Shown piece by piece: positions 49,651 through 62,097 of a stretch of DNA of 64,000 nt. Position numbers and translations under genes: made by a program. Each line of letters starts with the position of its first letter. Position 1 is the first letter of the stretch. Under the pieces are notes generated by a model. It was not told where the DNA came from, made no database searches, and saw only the letters and a list, made by a program, of their open reading frames with translations. The DNA comes from Vespula vulgaris. Taxonomy: Eukaryota > Arthropoda > Insecta > Hymenoptera > Vespidae. The stretch spans positions 12,285,900 to 12,349,899 of the forward strand of contig NC_066586.1 in assembly GCF_905475345.1 (NCBI RefSeq), read 5' to 3'.

Positions 49651-50189
49651 TTACGTCGGCTTTACGTAAAAGAGAGAAAAAACATGAAACGCTAGAATCG
49701 ATCAGAGATCAAAAACGCGATGCGAGATAAACCACCTTCCTATGATTTCTTTCATAAGGACGAAAAAGTCTTTTCCTAGACGGAAATTAATCGCATTCGT
49801 TTGCGATTTTTGCAAAATATCAAATTTCGATTCTTTCATACAATTCCATAAATAATAATTTTATTCCTTCAGAATATTAGAACACTTGACGATACAATAC
49901 TTTATTTGCTTTACAAAGTATCGAATATATCTCTCAATGTATACGACTAACTCGAATCTTCAGGAAGATATAATATGAAAATCATTTTTCTTTCTTCTCG
50001 TTCTTCTATGATTTCTCGAAGTTTAGCCAAAGTTGGTAATAAATTCGCCGACGTGTTTAACCGAAGAAATCTCCCCCTTGAGGAAGTTCTCTGTAACCCA
50101 CTTCTCTTTTATGTATATATATGTGTGTGTGTGTGTACTTTCAAACTTTCTTATAAGAAAAGATTTTTAAGAAGTGGAAAAGAAAAGGC

Positions 50190-50227
<38 letters not shown>

Positions 50228-50228
50228 T
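50190..50228 (+). repeat. (GA)n microsatellite
   Basis: 39-bp GA tract. Confidence 0.9.
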
Positions 50229-50369
50229 AGAAAGGTTGATCTGGCGTGCATAGTAATCTATCAACACTAATTTCAATTATCGATAATCGTCAGACCGAAA
50301 AGAGCTGCAATTGTATAAATTATCGATGTAAACGTGATAGAAACAGGTGTGCTTGACTTTCCCTCGAAA

Positions 50370-50450
50370 TAACAACGTTCGACCGACACTTGCAGCTGCG
50401 TCAGCTGACGAGATCGTCGCGACAGGATTACGTCGTGCACCGTCTCTCTG
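50370..50450. promoter_or_regulatory. Clustered CAGCTG E-boxes
   Basis: acttgcagctgcgtcagctgacga carries two CAGCTG boxes 11 bp apart (start to start) in CpG-rich sequence, typical of bHLH targets. Inference only. Confidence 0.22.
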
Positions 50451-50570
50451 ACTCTCTTTCTCCCTCCCACCCTGTTTCTCTCTTACGCATACGAATGCAT
50501 GAGTTGGTAGTCCAGTCGTATTTATCATTATCGCAACATCTCTCGTATATGTAAATTTTTGAAGATTCAT

Positions 50571-51740
50571 TATAGAACCATCGAAATTATCAGAACTCCC
50601 ATGCTTTGTTTCAATAACCTCTCTCCTTTGTTCTCAATGACAAAGGATCTGACTCGGCAATACCGTACGTCGTACTGTCGTAGTAACCATGCTTATAGGT
50701 AAATATGTGCTACTGACGTTGTTCCGAGCTTATCTTCCCTTTATATATGTATATATATACTTACGTATATAGAGTCTCTTTACTAAAGAAAAAGAGAAGG
50801 GAAGTAGGAGAGGAAAAAAAAGAGGACGTATCAGAAAGATTCGTCGACTGAAATTTAAAAATTCTCACTCGACATGAATGAAAATTCATATTGAGGCAAG
50901 TGCTCGTTTGTTATTTACTGATGCCAATGATAAAAAATATTTGGATAAAATATTATATAGATAGAGTAATATTCACATACAGGCGCGCATATTCAAACGC
51001 ACAAAGCATATTTTCTAGATATTTTACTAAAAAGAAATAATATTTCGTTAATTATCATTTCTAATTAACTAGCTCTATAATTCAATTTTTATTCGTATTT
51101 ACAAACAAATTATATAATCCGTGTGTGTATGTGAAAGTTATAATATATTATTTATATTATTATAATTATAGTACATATAGGATGGTTTTTGTACTGGTAA
51201 CCATGATGTTTAAGGCATTTATTATAATTTGACAAAAAATGTCATCAACGGAAATTGCGTTGCGTTTGAATCTATTCAAAACCGCACGATTTTGCGCATG
51301 TGTTTTAATTAATTTTTACTTAATATAAATCTTTATATAAAATAAATAATCAAAATCGTTCTGTCATGTCGCTTAAATCGAATTATATTAAAAAAAGAAT
51401 AGTATCATTTATGAGTAATTATTAAATTCCATACATTCACAACTTTGGATTTTTATGAAACGTAGTGAATACTTTGAAGTCATTAGAAAACTTCATAAAT
51501 AGTAAGTTTAAATAAAAAAATTAATTCTTATCTTTTGTTGTAAACATAATAAGTAATTAGTAAATCATTTCTAAATATGAAAACTTTTAAAGACAAATTA
51601 ATGACATTTGAAGATAATATGATTCGGCATCATAATATCAATTACAACCAAGCAGTTTGATAACAACAGACTTCTATTTTTGTGATCGACCGACTAAGTC
51701 CGCATTCGTAGAATCCTATTTTATCGATCGTTAATAATAA
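50571..51740. other. Gene-free AT-rich block before the satellite
   Basis: No exon, RNA gene or repeat was recognised, except short (TA)n near 50745. Confidence 0.5.
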
Positions 51741-52668
51741 GGTTTAGGATAGAACAGAGAAGGATACAACAGGATCAAATAAGATCGAATACGATCAAAT
51801 AAAACCGAATAGAACCGGATGAGACAGAATAGGATCGAATAAGATCGAAAAAGATCGAAGAGGACCAAATAGGATTGAATACGATTGAATAGGATCGAAT
51901 AGTTTCAATTGGAACCAGATAGGAACCAGTAGGATCGATTAAAAACGAATAGGATCAAAAAGAACTCAACAGAACAGAGCAAGACAGGATATGATCGAAT
52001 ACAGTCGAATACGATCGAATAGAATTGAATAGGATCGAATAGTTTCAAATAGAACTGTATAAGAATAGGATCGATTAAGAACGAATAAGATCAAAAAGAA
52101 TTGAACAGGACAGGATATGATCAAACAAAATCTAATAGGTTTGATTAGGAGTACATAGAACTAAATAAGATTAAATAGAATTGAATAGGACTGATTAGTA
52201 TTGAATAAAACCGAATAGAAATAATAATATTTATGTAAAAAGAACAGGATCGAAAAGAACTAAACAAGAATAGGACGTAATGAAACATAATGAAATTGGA
52301 TCGAATAGGAGCAAATACTACTAAATATGATTGAATAGAATTGAATAGGACCAAATAGGACTGAATAGGAACCACTAGGATCGATTACGAAAAAATAGAA
52401 TAAAAAAAAACTGATCAAGACGGAACAAAATAAGATCGAATAGGATCGATCAAGATCGAATAATATGGAATGTAAACAAATAGGACGAAATAGAATTGAA
52501 TAGAATTCAATATGATTGATTAATAGGGATTCTATAGAACTGAATAGGACTGAATAGTACAGAATAGATGGAGCAGGATTGGGCAGTACAGAATAAGATC
52601 GGATGGATTTCAATAAGATCGAATAGAAACCAGACAAGTTCGAATAGGATCGAATAAAATCATAGGAA
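51741..52668 (+). repeat. Degenerate 10-bp satellite, left arm (gaataggatc units)
   Basis: About 0.93 kb is built from variants of the decamer GAATAGGATC (also GAATAAGATC, CAAATAGGAC, GAACAGGATC and similar), repeated head to tail with few length changes. The plus strand is strongly purine-rich. The minus-strand reading at 52260-52637 stays open only because the repeat makes a 30-nt, 10-codon cycle rich in Tyr, Ser, Ile, Leu, Phe, Asp, Pro and Arg. This is not considered a gene. Confidence 0.93.
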
Positions 52669-52748
52669 TTTCCAAGAAAACTTTTAGAACAAAATTCTTA
52701 GATGAGCCAAGATGGGCCGAGCCAAGTCGGGAACAGTCTGGACCAGCC

Positions 52749-52868
52749 CGATCTTATTTAATCCGATCTTATTTAATCAACTTCGATCCTATCCGATCAT
52801 ATTCGATTCTGTTTGATCATACTCAATCCTAATCAATCCTATTCTATCCTCTTAAATTCTATCTGATT
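52749..52868 (+). repeat. 10-bp satellite, short block in reversed polarity
   Basis: Units of gatcctattc type (for example cgatcctatccgatcatatt) are the reverse complement of the left-arm unit. The intervening 52690-52748 is a GC-richer variant (gatgagccaa, gatgggccga) that still shows a roughly 10-nt rhythm. The polarity switch of the satellite therefore falls within about 52.67-52.75 kb. Confidence 0.85.
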
Positions 52869-53287
52869 TTTATTGCGTTTGAGGGCATAACTGTGAGAGT
52901 ACGTTTGACCGCGTATCTTGTATCTGATCAGAAATGTTGCCTATTCTTACAGAGAATCTGATCTCTTTTTAATAATAAGAGTGATATACCAACTATTATA
53001 TACAATGAGTAAAGGCGTTGGCACAATGCTCGGAAGCTATTGAAGATCCTCGCCAAATACCAATCGAAATTATAAATTAATTTATGTTTCCTTAAATTGC
53101 TGGGAGAACGTAATTACTTGAAGTATTCTGTGGAGCTTGTGAGGTAGATGCACGATAAAGAATACTTCGAGAATTGAAATTGTAACAATATATTTTTTAT
53201 GTAAGAATCACAGTTCTGTTGTGAGTTTCGTTGTGTTACGTTATTTATATTGGCAGTTTCTAAAAGAGGATGACCCGTAATGTTTAG
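52869..53287. other. Unique core between satellite blocks
   Basis: About 420 bp without the decamer rhythm interrupts the reversed-polarity satellite. No open frame, RNA gene or transposon end was recognised. It contains gtttgaccgcgta near 52901, resembling the tttgaccgcat duplicated in the right arm near 53800. Confidence 0.6.
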
Positions 53288-53890
53288 CAAGAACCATCCT
53301 ATCCGATCCTATTCATTCCTACTTGATCCAGTTGGATCCTATTCAAACTTGTTAAATTCTTTTAGGTCCTTTTCTGTCCCATTTAATTCTATTATATCCT
53401 ATTCGATCCTTTTCGATCCTATTCGATTCTTTTCGAACATATTTGATCCTATTCTCGTCTATTTCATCCTATTAGATCCTATTCCGATACTGTTCGAACA
53501 TGTTCAGTTTTATTTTGTCTTCTTCGTTTATATTTGGTTCTATTTGGTCTTACTCGATCTTATTGGATCCTGTTCTGTTCTGTTCGATCCTATCCGTTCC
53601 TGTTCAATCTTTTTCAGTACTATTCTATTTTGTTTGATTCTGTTTCATCATATTTGGTCCTTTTTGATCCTATTCAATTCTATTGAGTTCTATCCTCTCT
53701 TGTTCCATTCTATTTGGCCCTATTCGGTCTTATTCAGTCTTGTTTACTCCTATGATGTCCTATTTGATCCGGTTCCAACTTATTGGTTACTATTAGGTCG
53801 TATTTGACCGCATTTATTTGACCGCATTAGATTCGATCCTATTCTATCCTATTCGATCCTATTCGATCCTATTCGATCCTATTTGATCCT
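53288..53890 (+). repeat. Degenerate 10-bp satellite, right arm (gatcctattc units)
   Basis: About 0.6 kb of units of type GATCCTATTC, the reverse complement of the left arm. The last units (53835-53890) are the most uniform, with several perfect cgatcctatt repeats. A 16-nt segment with tatttgaccgcat is tandemly duplicated near 53799-53830. The open reading at 53280-53807 is a by-product of the repeat. Confidence 0.92.
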
Positions 53891-56800
53891 TTCGCGTTTT
53901 GTTTTAATATTTACTATTAACAACCCGTGAAACAAGATTCTACTAACGTTCTTTTAATGTTGTTATATTTAAAAGGTATTATAGAAGCTAATTATTTATT
54001 AAATTTACAACAAACGAAAAGGATTGTTTCTTTTATTTATTATTTATTATTTATAAAGTTCTTCGATGATATCAATGCATGTTGTCTGTTTTTCAAAAAT
54101 CTGAAATTATTGCTAATTTATGAAATTTGAAGATCGGTCGTAAACGATAGTTTGGAAAATATTCAGCACATTAATAATTTGATATAACTTTATTACTTTT
54201 AATTTTATACATCGATCACATTAACGAGGCAGTATTTATTTTAAAATACAATGTAATTTAGATCGTGTGATTGAACAATAAAATATAACAGAGAAGCACT
54301 GATTATGTTTATTCATTTTCACTTTTACTAGTAACGTTTCGTTATAAAAGAAGATTATATATTTATTCAGTAGAAATTAATTCATACGGCCTCATAAATT
54401 CGCGTGGTTATACGTTTTAATCAGGTTTGAACGCTTATATATTATATCTCTGAGGTATTACGACGAACTGATAGTATAAACGAACGAGGATAATTTTTGA
54501 CGTAAATCCAACACACGGTTGAAAACTCATTAAATTGTATTTATCGTATCTTTGATAGGACAAATTTCTCATTTTATGATCAAAAGATCCTGGAGATTTC
54601 TTTTAATCTGTTATGCAATGACGTATTATCATAAAATATTCGACCACCAAGAATCTTCCCTTGCCACCGTTATTAGGAGTAGTTTTCCATTCCCATTCTA
54701 CTACGAAGCTGCTCTAAAGAAAATATTTTAGCATTTTGGAATAAGGAAAAAAATATTTTGTAGAAAATTATTTTGCTAAACAAAACCAACAATATAAGTT
54801 AATGTCGAAAAAAATCATTGTTCTTAGTTTTAAAATACATATTATCATGATCTAATTATTTCTAATATATCTATGATATTCTTAACAATATATTAATAGT
54901 ACTGATAAAATTATAAATTAATGAATTAATCGTTATTAGATACACTTTTATTTTTTTTTTTTGTAAATTATTAAGAAAGGAAAATATGTCTTAGTCTTAA
55001 TTACTCGTGTCTGCAATAAAAAAATCGAAGTAATAACCGTTTTATTTTCGGTTTTCGATGATATATCAGTTTTGATAATAACGATTGATAATTTATCGGT
55101 TTTTAAAAAATGTTGGTATTCAGTCTCTGACTGCAATTAATTATTCATTAATCAAATAGTTAAATCCACACAATAAAATACAATGCTTGAAAAGGAAAAT
55201 TTTCAAATAAATTTCTTATTAGCATTGACGCAAGCGACACGGTAATACCGAGTTACGGTCATTATCGATACGAAGTTAATCTGACTGTGAGATATGAGAA
55301 TGGAGGTGAATGCTAGAAAGGGAAAGAGATTGGGGAGGGTAGACAATTTATTCGTCCCTCGAAAATCGGGGCTTTGGAGAATGGCGGGACACGGCCGGAC
55401 CGATTCAACATCCAACGATATCCGGAAACCGTGTCCAATTACGATTGGAGGCTGATTCGAATCGCGATATGATCTTCATGCGAGAGGATAGCAAGAGGAT
55501 AGCGAAAGGGTGGTCATTCTATTTTCGATGTCTACAATGGCCGACTTCGCGCTTGTTCTTATCTCTCTATGTTTGTTCTCTTTCTGTCTATTTGTCTCTC
55601 TCTCTCTCTCTCCCTTTCTCTTTCTTTCTCTGTTCTCTATTTTTCTTCTCTGTTTTTTTTTTATACTTTGTGTCCGTACCTTTATTTCTTTCTCTCTCTC
55701 TCTTTCTCTCACACTTTCTATATTTATCTTTTTGTCTCTCTTTCTGAGCTTTATCGATTTACGTCGTTTCGCGATAATATCGATTCCTTTGCATTCAATG
55801 TAAAAACACTTCGCCTACCTTTCGACAGAACGATAAACGATGATAGCACGTGCCTTCACTCTTTCTTCATTCGTTTGTCTGACATATCGGGGAATAGAGA
55901 AATCTTGTGAAACGTTACTCGATAGTTTTGCGTTCCAACTCGAATTCTAACAAAAAGTACATTTCGATCGGTCTTGCATTGATATGGAAATCGGTAACTT
56001 CGCGGTGGTAATAGATGTCGTTTTTTGTATTATATCCATTAAATTCTCATTATGGTAAGATTTATTATAATGTTTCTGACGTTAAATATACATTAATTTC
56101 TTTATTTTTAAAAGAACGGAAATGAAAAAGACGTTTTAATATTACGATCGACTAAATACTCAAAAATATATAAAATTCTTATGAAAACAAATAACGTAGA
56201 TCTGAATATACATATTTAAGAACGTAAAACACTTAATCTGTTTGATGATCCATAAAAGTTTTAAGATTCAGTAAATTACTACACGTCATTAGATTCCAAT
56301 ACGATCATTCAATTAAATCTTGATTTAACGTCACCTTAATATTACGTATACGACATCAAAATATAGTATTCAGTATTGTCTTATCGGATCTGGTTCTATA
56401 AAGAGAAGTTTTTATCAAGTATATAATTGATTCATTAAAGTACCTCTAATTACTGTAGTTCTCGTCGAGTCGTTGAAATTGATCTTAACTCTGATTTATT
56501 CGCCGTTAATGAATACATTTCGGATAGATAAAAAAAAAAGAGAGAAAAAGGAAAAAAAAAGAAGAGAAACAAGAACTATCTTTTCTTTTACGCACGCGAT
56601 TAAGCCGAAGATTAAAGATAAATCAGCGGAAAATTCTGTGGGAAAATTCTTCTATAGGAGATATTTTTCTTAATAGAGGTTTCGATGAGTCGTTTCGAAG
56701 ATACGGATGAATAATTAACGATCGATGGAGAAAGAGAGAGAAGAAAGCTATTATCTCTTTTAAGTGCCAAGCTTGATTATAATCGATTCTATTTTTCCTC

Positions 56801-57287
56801 GTTGATTAGCTGACTCCACTAACGCGTTACTCGTTATTCAAAATTGTTTATATACTTAACTCAAAGATAAAGTTCATCAAAAAAGGATCATACGAACGAA
56901 TTTCCCGAGTTATTTCAATAATCGTTCGTATAGAAAGTAATAAGCTAATCGAGTTAACAAAACGTCCCAACGAATTAACCAGAGCAAACAGAAAAGTTAT
57001 CTAGTCAGTCCTGGCTGGTTCTGCAGTAGTTCAGTTATCCAATATGAGAAACGAAATTCCGATTAATGAAATCGGATAGGACTGTGGTTCGTACTGGCAA
57101 AATGCAGTCTGGCACTTTCGTCCATGCGATAGTAGTCTCGCTTCTGCTTGCGGCGCCATTAGAACGAAGGTGGAAGAAGAGAAGGAGGTAGATAGGGAGG
57201 AGGAATAGGTAAAGGAGGAGGAAAAGGAGGTGGAGAAGGAGGAGGAGCTAGTAACGGAATCTCCATTATTTTAATTGCTTCCATCAG
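53891..57287. other. Gene-free block between the satellite and the microexon
   Basis: AT-rich, with the island at 55.2-55.45 kb, a pyrimidine-rich tract at 55560-55750, and a GGA-rich purine tract at 57170-57247. Confidence 0.5.
55190..55450. promoter_or_regulatory. GC-richer complex island
   Basis: Non-repeat, CpG-containing sequence in an AT-rich setting. A minus frame at 55203-55415 is open but not recognised. Candidate regulatory DNA. Confidence 0.18.
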
Positions 57288-57335
57288 GGCGAACGAGCCG
57301 CAGGACAACTCCGTGGAGACGTTTTACGGGCGGCT
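57288..57335 (+). CDS. Candidate 48-nt symmetric microexon, gene unknown
   Basis: A GC-rich 48-nt segment lies between a good acceptor (ttttaattgcttccatcag) and donor GTAAGG at 57336. The first base completes a preceding codon. The next 15 codons read ANEPQDNSVETFYGR, and the exon ends with CT of a split codon, usually Leu. The length is divisible by three, so inclusion or skipping would keep the frame, as for alternatively spliced microexons. A purine-rich GGA-type tract (57180-57247) lies just upstream. Its phase (needs two bases from the upstream exon, leaves two) is compatible with the P4HA exon 24 kb upstream, but the peptide does not look like P4Ha_N, so it may belong to another gene. 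The other two frames also lack stops across it, so the frame choice is an inference. Confidence 0.33.
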
Positions 57336-57579
57336 GTAAGGACACGACCGCCATCAAGGGGGATCCTGTGGTTTTAACAGACTTTCGCGCCCGGACCTAC
57401 ATTCTATGCCTCCTCCTCTATCCTGCTAAAGGAGACCGGCTAAAGTATTATCTTAATTAGAAACGTAACCGACGCTAACCTCTTTATCCTTTCTTTTCCT
57501 ACACTTCTTCCTCTTTCTCTTTTCCTTATTTCGTTGCTCTTTTTATTTCCCTGTTTTTTTTATTTCTCCTTATTTCTTC

Positions 57580-57607
57580 TTCTCTCTCTCTCTCTCTCTC
57601 TCTCTCC
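57580..57607 (+). repeat. (CT)n microsatellite
   Basis: 28-bp CT tract, 245 bp after the candidate microexon. Confidence 0.9.
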
Positions 57608-59398
57608 TTCTTTTTTTTTCGATAACAGATATTCTTTCTCTCTTTCTCTCTCTGTATGTCTTTTTATATTTATACTTTTAAAATGAAACTTCTTTAGTCA
57701 TACGTAAGTTTGTTTCGGCGGAATGAAAAGTAAAATTACCAATTACCACCCTTACCAAAAAACTGAGAGAAGTGAGAGAGGAAACCTTCCTACTGTTTCT
57801 TTCTCTCTATATTTTTCTTTCTCTTTCTCTATTTCGTATATGTTACGGGCTTGTACAATGAATACTGTCTATTTAAATACTGTAGGTTAAACGCTTTTAC
57901 AATGTATTACTCATTGACAATTATTTTTTTTCAAATTTTAATATTGTGTGAGTTTTAATATTTTTAAATAATTTGAGTTGTCCGTGTCCGAACAATTCAT
58001 CTGTAGGTTTGACAAGTCGAAATATATTCATTAACATGAATGATTTACAAACTTCTTCTGCAAGTAAGAATTCATTTGCTAGCTTGGATCAACCGAATGA
58101 ATTTCATTTAGTACAGTGATATCAAAGTGATATCAACAAGTAGGAATGCACTACTGTTGTTGGAGTAATACAGACAGTTTTATTTCTTTATAACTGCCTC
58201 CATCAAGAATTTAAGAAACAATTTATGAATAATAAGCTTGTTAAAATTTGTTTTATTTGTGATCCAACTATGAAGAATACCATTTACGATTCCATGAACC
58301 GATACAATCAATCCGTCCTAAATACAATGGACATTAATTAACAACTCAATAATTAACTTATTAATTAGTTACGAAAGACCCTATTCATGTTGGTTGCCAT
58401 AATCATGAATAGAAGAATTTCGTTTGTTAAAAACCTCATAAAACACCTACTATACATACCGGTAGATTATGAGATCACACTTGTTGAATTAAAAAGAAAA
58501 CTTTATTATAACAAAAAACTTGAGTGTTTTAGATTATTTGGTAAATGGTACTTTTAGGCACATTAATTCATAATGAACTTTCTTAATATTCATATACCTT
58601 CTTAATATTCATATATATATATATATATATATATATTCTTAATATTTATCGCATGAGAGTTCTATGTATCAACTTTTTATTTATTTATTACTATTTCATA
58701 TTTTATCGATTGTTCTTTTTCATTGAACTTATCTACTGTATTCTTTCTCCTTCTTTCTCTCACAGATATTTATATACTTCTGTACACTCTCTTTTCCTAT
58801 TTTTATCTTACTTCTCTATCTCATTTTTTTCTTTACCAAGACTATTTGTCTTTCCATTTCTCTTTCTTTCTTCCACGCGATCACTTTGCCTGTGTCTTAA
58901 ATCTTTCCGTATTACTACGATTAGTTCACAGAAAATGAGAAAGAGAGAAAGAGTGAGAAAGATATATACCTATATATAAGAAAAGTGCTTAACAATGCAA
59001 TTCGATGTTAAGCAAACGCTTATCTCGCTTCTCTTATCTTCGCTCCCCTTGAATTAATTGAGACGATTAATTATCACCGGCGTATCGCTTAAACCCAGTA
59101 GTTCTCGATCGATATTAACTTTAATTCGACGCAAACGCGATAACGGATCGGATATAACATAGTTAACTTGGATTACTCGATTCCGTAATCGAATAACGAT
59201 TTAATACTGTCTCGTAAGTTGGAAATCGGGTGATTGCGAACTTATCCGAACGTTCCTGGCAATGTAACATGGGGCATCCCTTTTCTTTTCTTTTAAACTT
59301 TTCCCTTTCGCAAAGAACAACGAGTTTCAGTGTAGATCTCAATGAGTTTTTGTTTTTCTCATTTACACGAATCAAACTCTTGAGATTAGACAGAAAGA

Positions 59399-59399
59399 A

Positions 59400-59433
<34 letters not shown>

Positions 59434-59434
59434 T
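59399..59434 (+). repeat. (GA)n microsatellite
   Basis: GA tract with one AAAG interruption. Confidence 0.9.
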
Positions 59435-59908
59435 AAAGATGGATTTAAAAGAACCGATCTTCTGAAATTGTATCTTGTTCGAAAACATTCGAACGTCTAT
59501 CGATAGATCGAAGAATAAGTACGAACGATCTTTATTCGTGATTTTTATAATCATTTCTTGAAATTTATTTCTATCTTATTAATACTTTGTATATTTAAAA
59601 GAACTTTACACATTATCAATATCGAATCGATTTAACACATTTCAAAAGACGTAAAGCGTAGATTTAATTTCTACAATGATATGATCACGACTTGATCGCA
59701 ATAGTACCAGCTATTCCCGAAATCCTGTTCGCTTAGGAAACGTATGTATAATCCTTGATCGTGAATTCGAATCCTCGGGAAGCCCAGCAGCTTGCTGAGA
59801 TTAAACGTCGGGCAAGAACAATCGGGGCTCGTCCTCGTCGCGTCCCTCGGCAAAAATCAGCTGGTAAGGAGAGAAAGGGAGTCCCGAGAATTTCTCTTGA
59901 TCGTCATA

Positions 59909-59948
<40 letters not shown>

Positions 59949-59963
59949 AGTGGAGAGAGAGAC
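59909..59963 (+). repeat. (GA)n microsatellite
   Basis: Interrupted GA tract. Confidence 0.9.
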
Positions 59964-60166
59964 AAATCGTCGGTCCTTGGCATTTGCATGAGCGCTTCCC
60001 TCGTTATTTCGATCTCAGTTGCGATCACGCGAATCGCTCTATCCAACCACCCCCTCCCCCCACCCTTTCCTCATCTTTCTCGTTTCTTCTTCGATAGCGG
60101 GGTTGAACGACCGGATAAAACGAGAAACGAAAGGAAACGCGTAGAGACACCCCATCCAGTTGGATA

Positions 60167-60245
60167 GTGAAAGAGAAAGAGGGAGAAAGAGAGAGAAGGA
60201 AAGTGAGAAAGAAAGAGAGAGAGAGAGAGAGAAAAAGAGAAAGAT
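60167..60245 (+). repeat. Interrupted (GA)n tract
   Basis: Purine-only run of about 75 bp. Confidence 0.9.
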
Positions 60246-60887
60246 CGGAACACAGAGTCGAACGGAATGCATTGTGGCTTCAAAATGAAATTGTCGTTTC
60301 CCGTTCGACAATATCTCTTCCTCTTTCTTGTTTCTTTTTTTTCTTTATCCTCTTTATACCCTCTACGATCTTTCTTCTGCATCTGTTTCGGAGAAGTACT
60401 TGTATATAGATATGCTACCCGTATACAGATACATTACGATCTAGAGGGAGATCTACGAAATGGATTTCTCAATGTTTTATCCCACAAATTTTCGATTTAT
60501 GATAAATAAAGATCTTGTTGGATGGACCCTTTCGTATTTGTATTCTTTAAATGCAAAGGGATAATTTCCGTTCTTTTGGCTTTAATGATATATCGAATTT
60601 GAAATCAATTTTGAGATATCATTTGTAGATAAACATTTGATAAAATAGTAATAGATAATCTTTGTATTGTATGAGTTATCATTTTCCACGTTCGCAGTAG
60701 CCAAAGTATTTCATTTTGCAATGTTTTCGAAACAAAACCTCGGCTCGTATATTCCTCTCTCGAGGGAATTGAAAAAAAGAGAACAGAGGGAAGAATTGTT
60801 CTGTAGGAAGGATTCCGAGCCCCATTGAAATGGCCATCGTGGTCGAACGAATTCTTCTGCGTTTATAGATAGATCGATTGATTGAAA

Positions 60888-60972
60888 GGGAAAGAGAGAG
60901 AAAGAAAGAGAAAGAGAGAGAAAGAGAGAGAACCACAGTTCTTTACTTTCTCTCTCTCTTTCTCTTTCTCTC
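60888..60972. repeat. (GA)n and (CT)n in close inverted arrangement
   Basis: GA-rich 60888-60931 and CT-rich 60948-60972 are separated by only 16 bp, which makes a strong potential hairpin. Confidence 0.85.
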
Positions 60973-61204
60973 CTTCCTCTCTTCCATGCTTACTCACATT
61001 TTCCATTGGGAATGTTCTCCAGACACAAGTATAATAATAACAATAATAATAATAATAATAACAATGATGACGTGGATTCAGAATCGATCGTGTCTGCAGG
61101 AAATTCTCTTTGTAAATTTTACTCGTAAACGTAAGGCTGTTTTCATCGTGAGTCGAAAGAAAACTAGTCGGTATTCATTCAAAAGAAATATCTTTCTAAC
61201 AAAC

Positions 61205-61205
<1 letters not shown>

Positions 61206-61254
<49 letters not shown>
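61206..61254 (+). repeat. (TA)n microsatellite
   Basis: 49-bp near-pure (TA)n. Confidence 0.95.
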
Positions 61255-61258
<4 letters not shown>

Positions 61259-62031
61259 AATGCCACGTGGTTAAGCTAGTTGAGGCATGATCATTTTTCA
61301 TTTCATATTTCTTCTATTCTTTTACTCTGTTTTCTGATAAATTTGTAAATTTTATCGAATTAATCACGTCATTTTAGAATTTGTCCTACTCAACAATTAA
61401 CATCGTATTATCATCAATATTATCATTGCAATCAAGTATGATATCATAATTAAATTATATATAAAATTTACACTTATAACAAAATGTATATATAAAAAAA
61501 TAAAAATTTGCCGGAAATCTTATCGGTTTCCTCTTCTTTTCTTTTTTTAACTTACTTTTCTCTCTAAACAAAGAAAGAAAAACAAAAAACAAAGGAAAAG
61601 GATTGGTAGAAAGAAAAATAGAAAAGAAAAGAAAATATCAAATATAGTTTGACCATAATTTTTCACGGTACTCTCCGTGCACTGAATAGACCCTAATCGA
61701 TCAGTAAAAGAGAAAAAAATAGAAAGAGAAGAAATTCTAACTTGCCTTCGAATGAAAAATCACGTTCGATATTAAATCGAACTGTCCTTGCTCTTGATAT
61801 CATCCCAGCATCCCCACCATAGTTCGCGTCGCATATTACGGAAAGTCGCGTGCGTGCGTGGTTTTTTTTTCAACGGGGAAAAACGAAAGGGCGAGGACAA
61901 TGAAAGAAGGGTGGGCGAAAGAGAAGTATAGGGGAGAATCACGTGCACGAATTAGCGGACTACCAACGGGGGACAGTTTGCATGCCAGCCACGTTTCGCA
62001 CTCTTTGGCACATAAACGTTCTGCGAAAGGA

Positions 62032-62038
<7 letters not shown>

Positions 62039-62095
<57 letters not shown>
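62039..62095 (+). repeat. (GA)n microsatellite
   Basis: A 57-bp uninterrupted (GA)n tract followed by aaaag repeats to 62127. Confidence 0.95.

Positions 62096-62097
<2 letters not shown>

Noticed and set aside
49975..50253. 92-codon plus frame beginning MKIIFLSSRSSMISRSLAKV
   Set aside because: The first 45 residues look protein-like, but there is no recognised family and no good splice donor, and the rest is a TG/GA repeat translation.
51140..51330. Possible third copy of the 0.85 kb repeat
   Set aside because: Only a tatattattataattatagta block and scattered matches. Not better than AT-rich chance.
59740..59790. attcgaatcc resembling a tRNA T-loop
   Set aside because: No matching acceptor, D-arm or anticodon stem at tRNA spacing.
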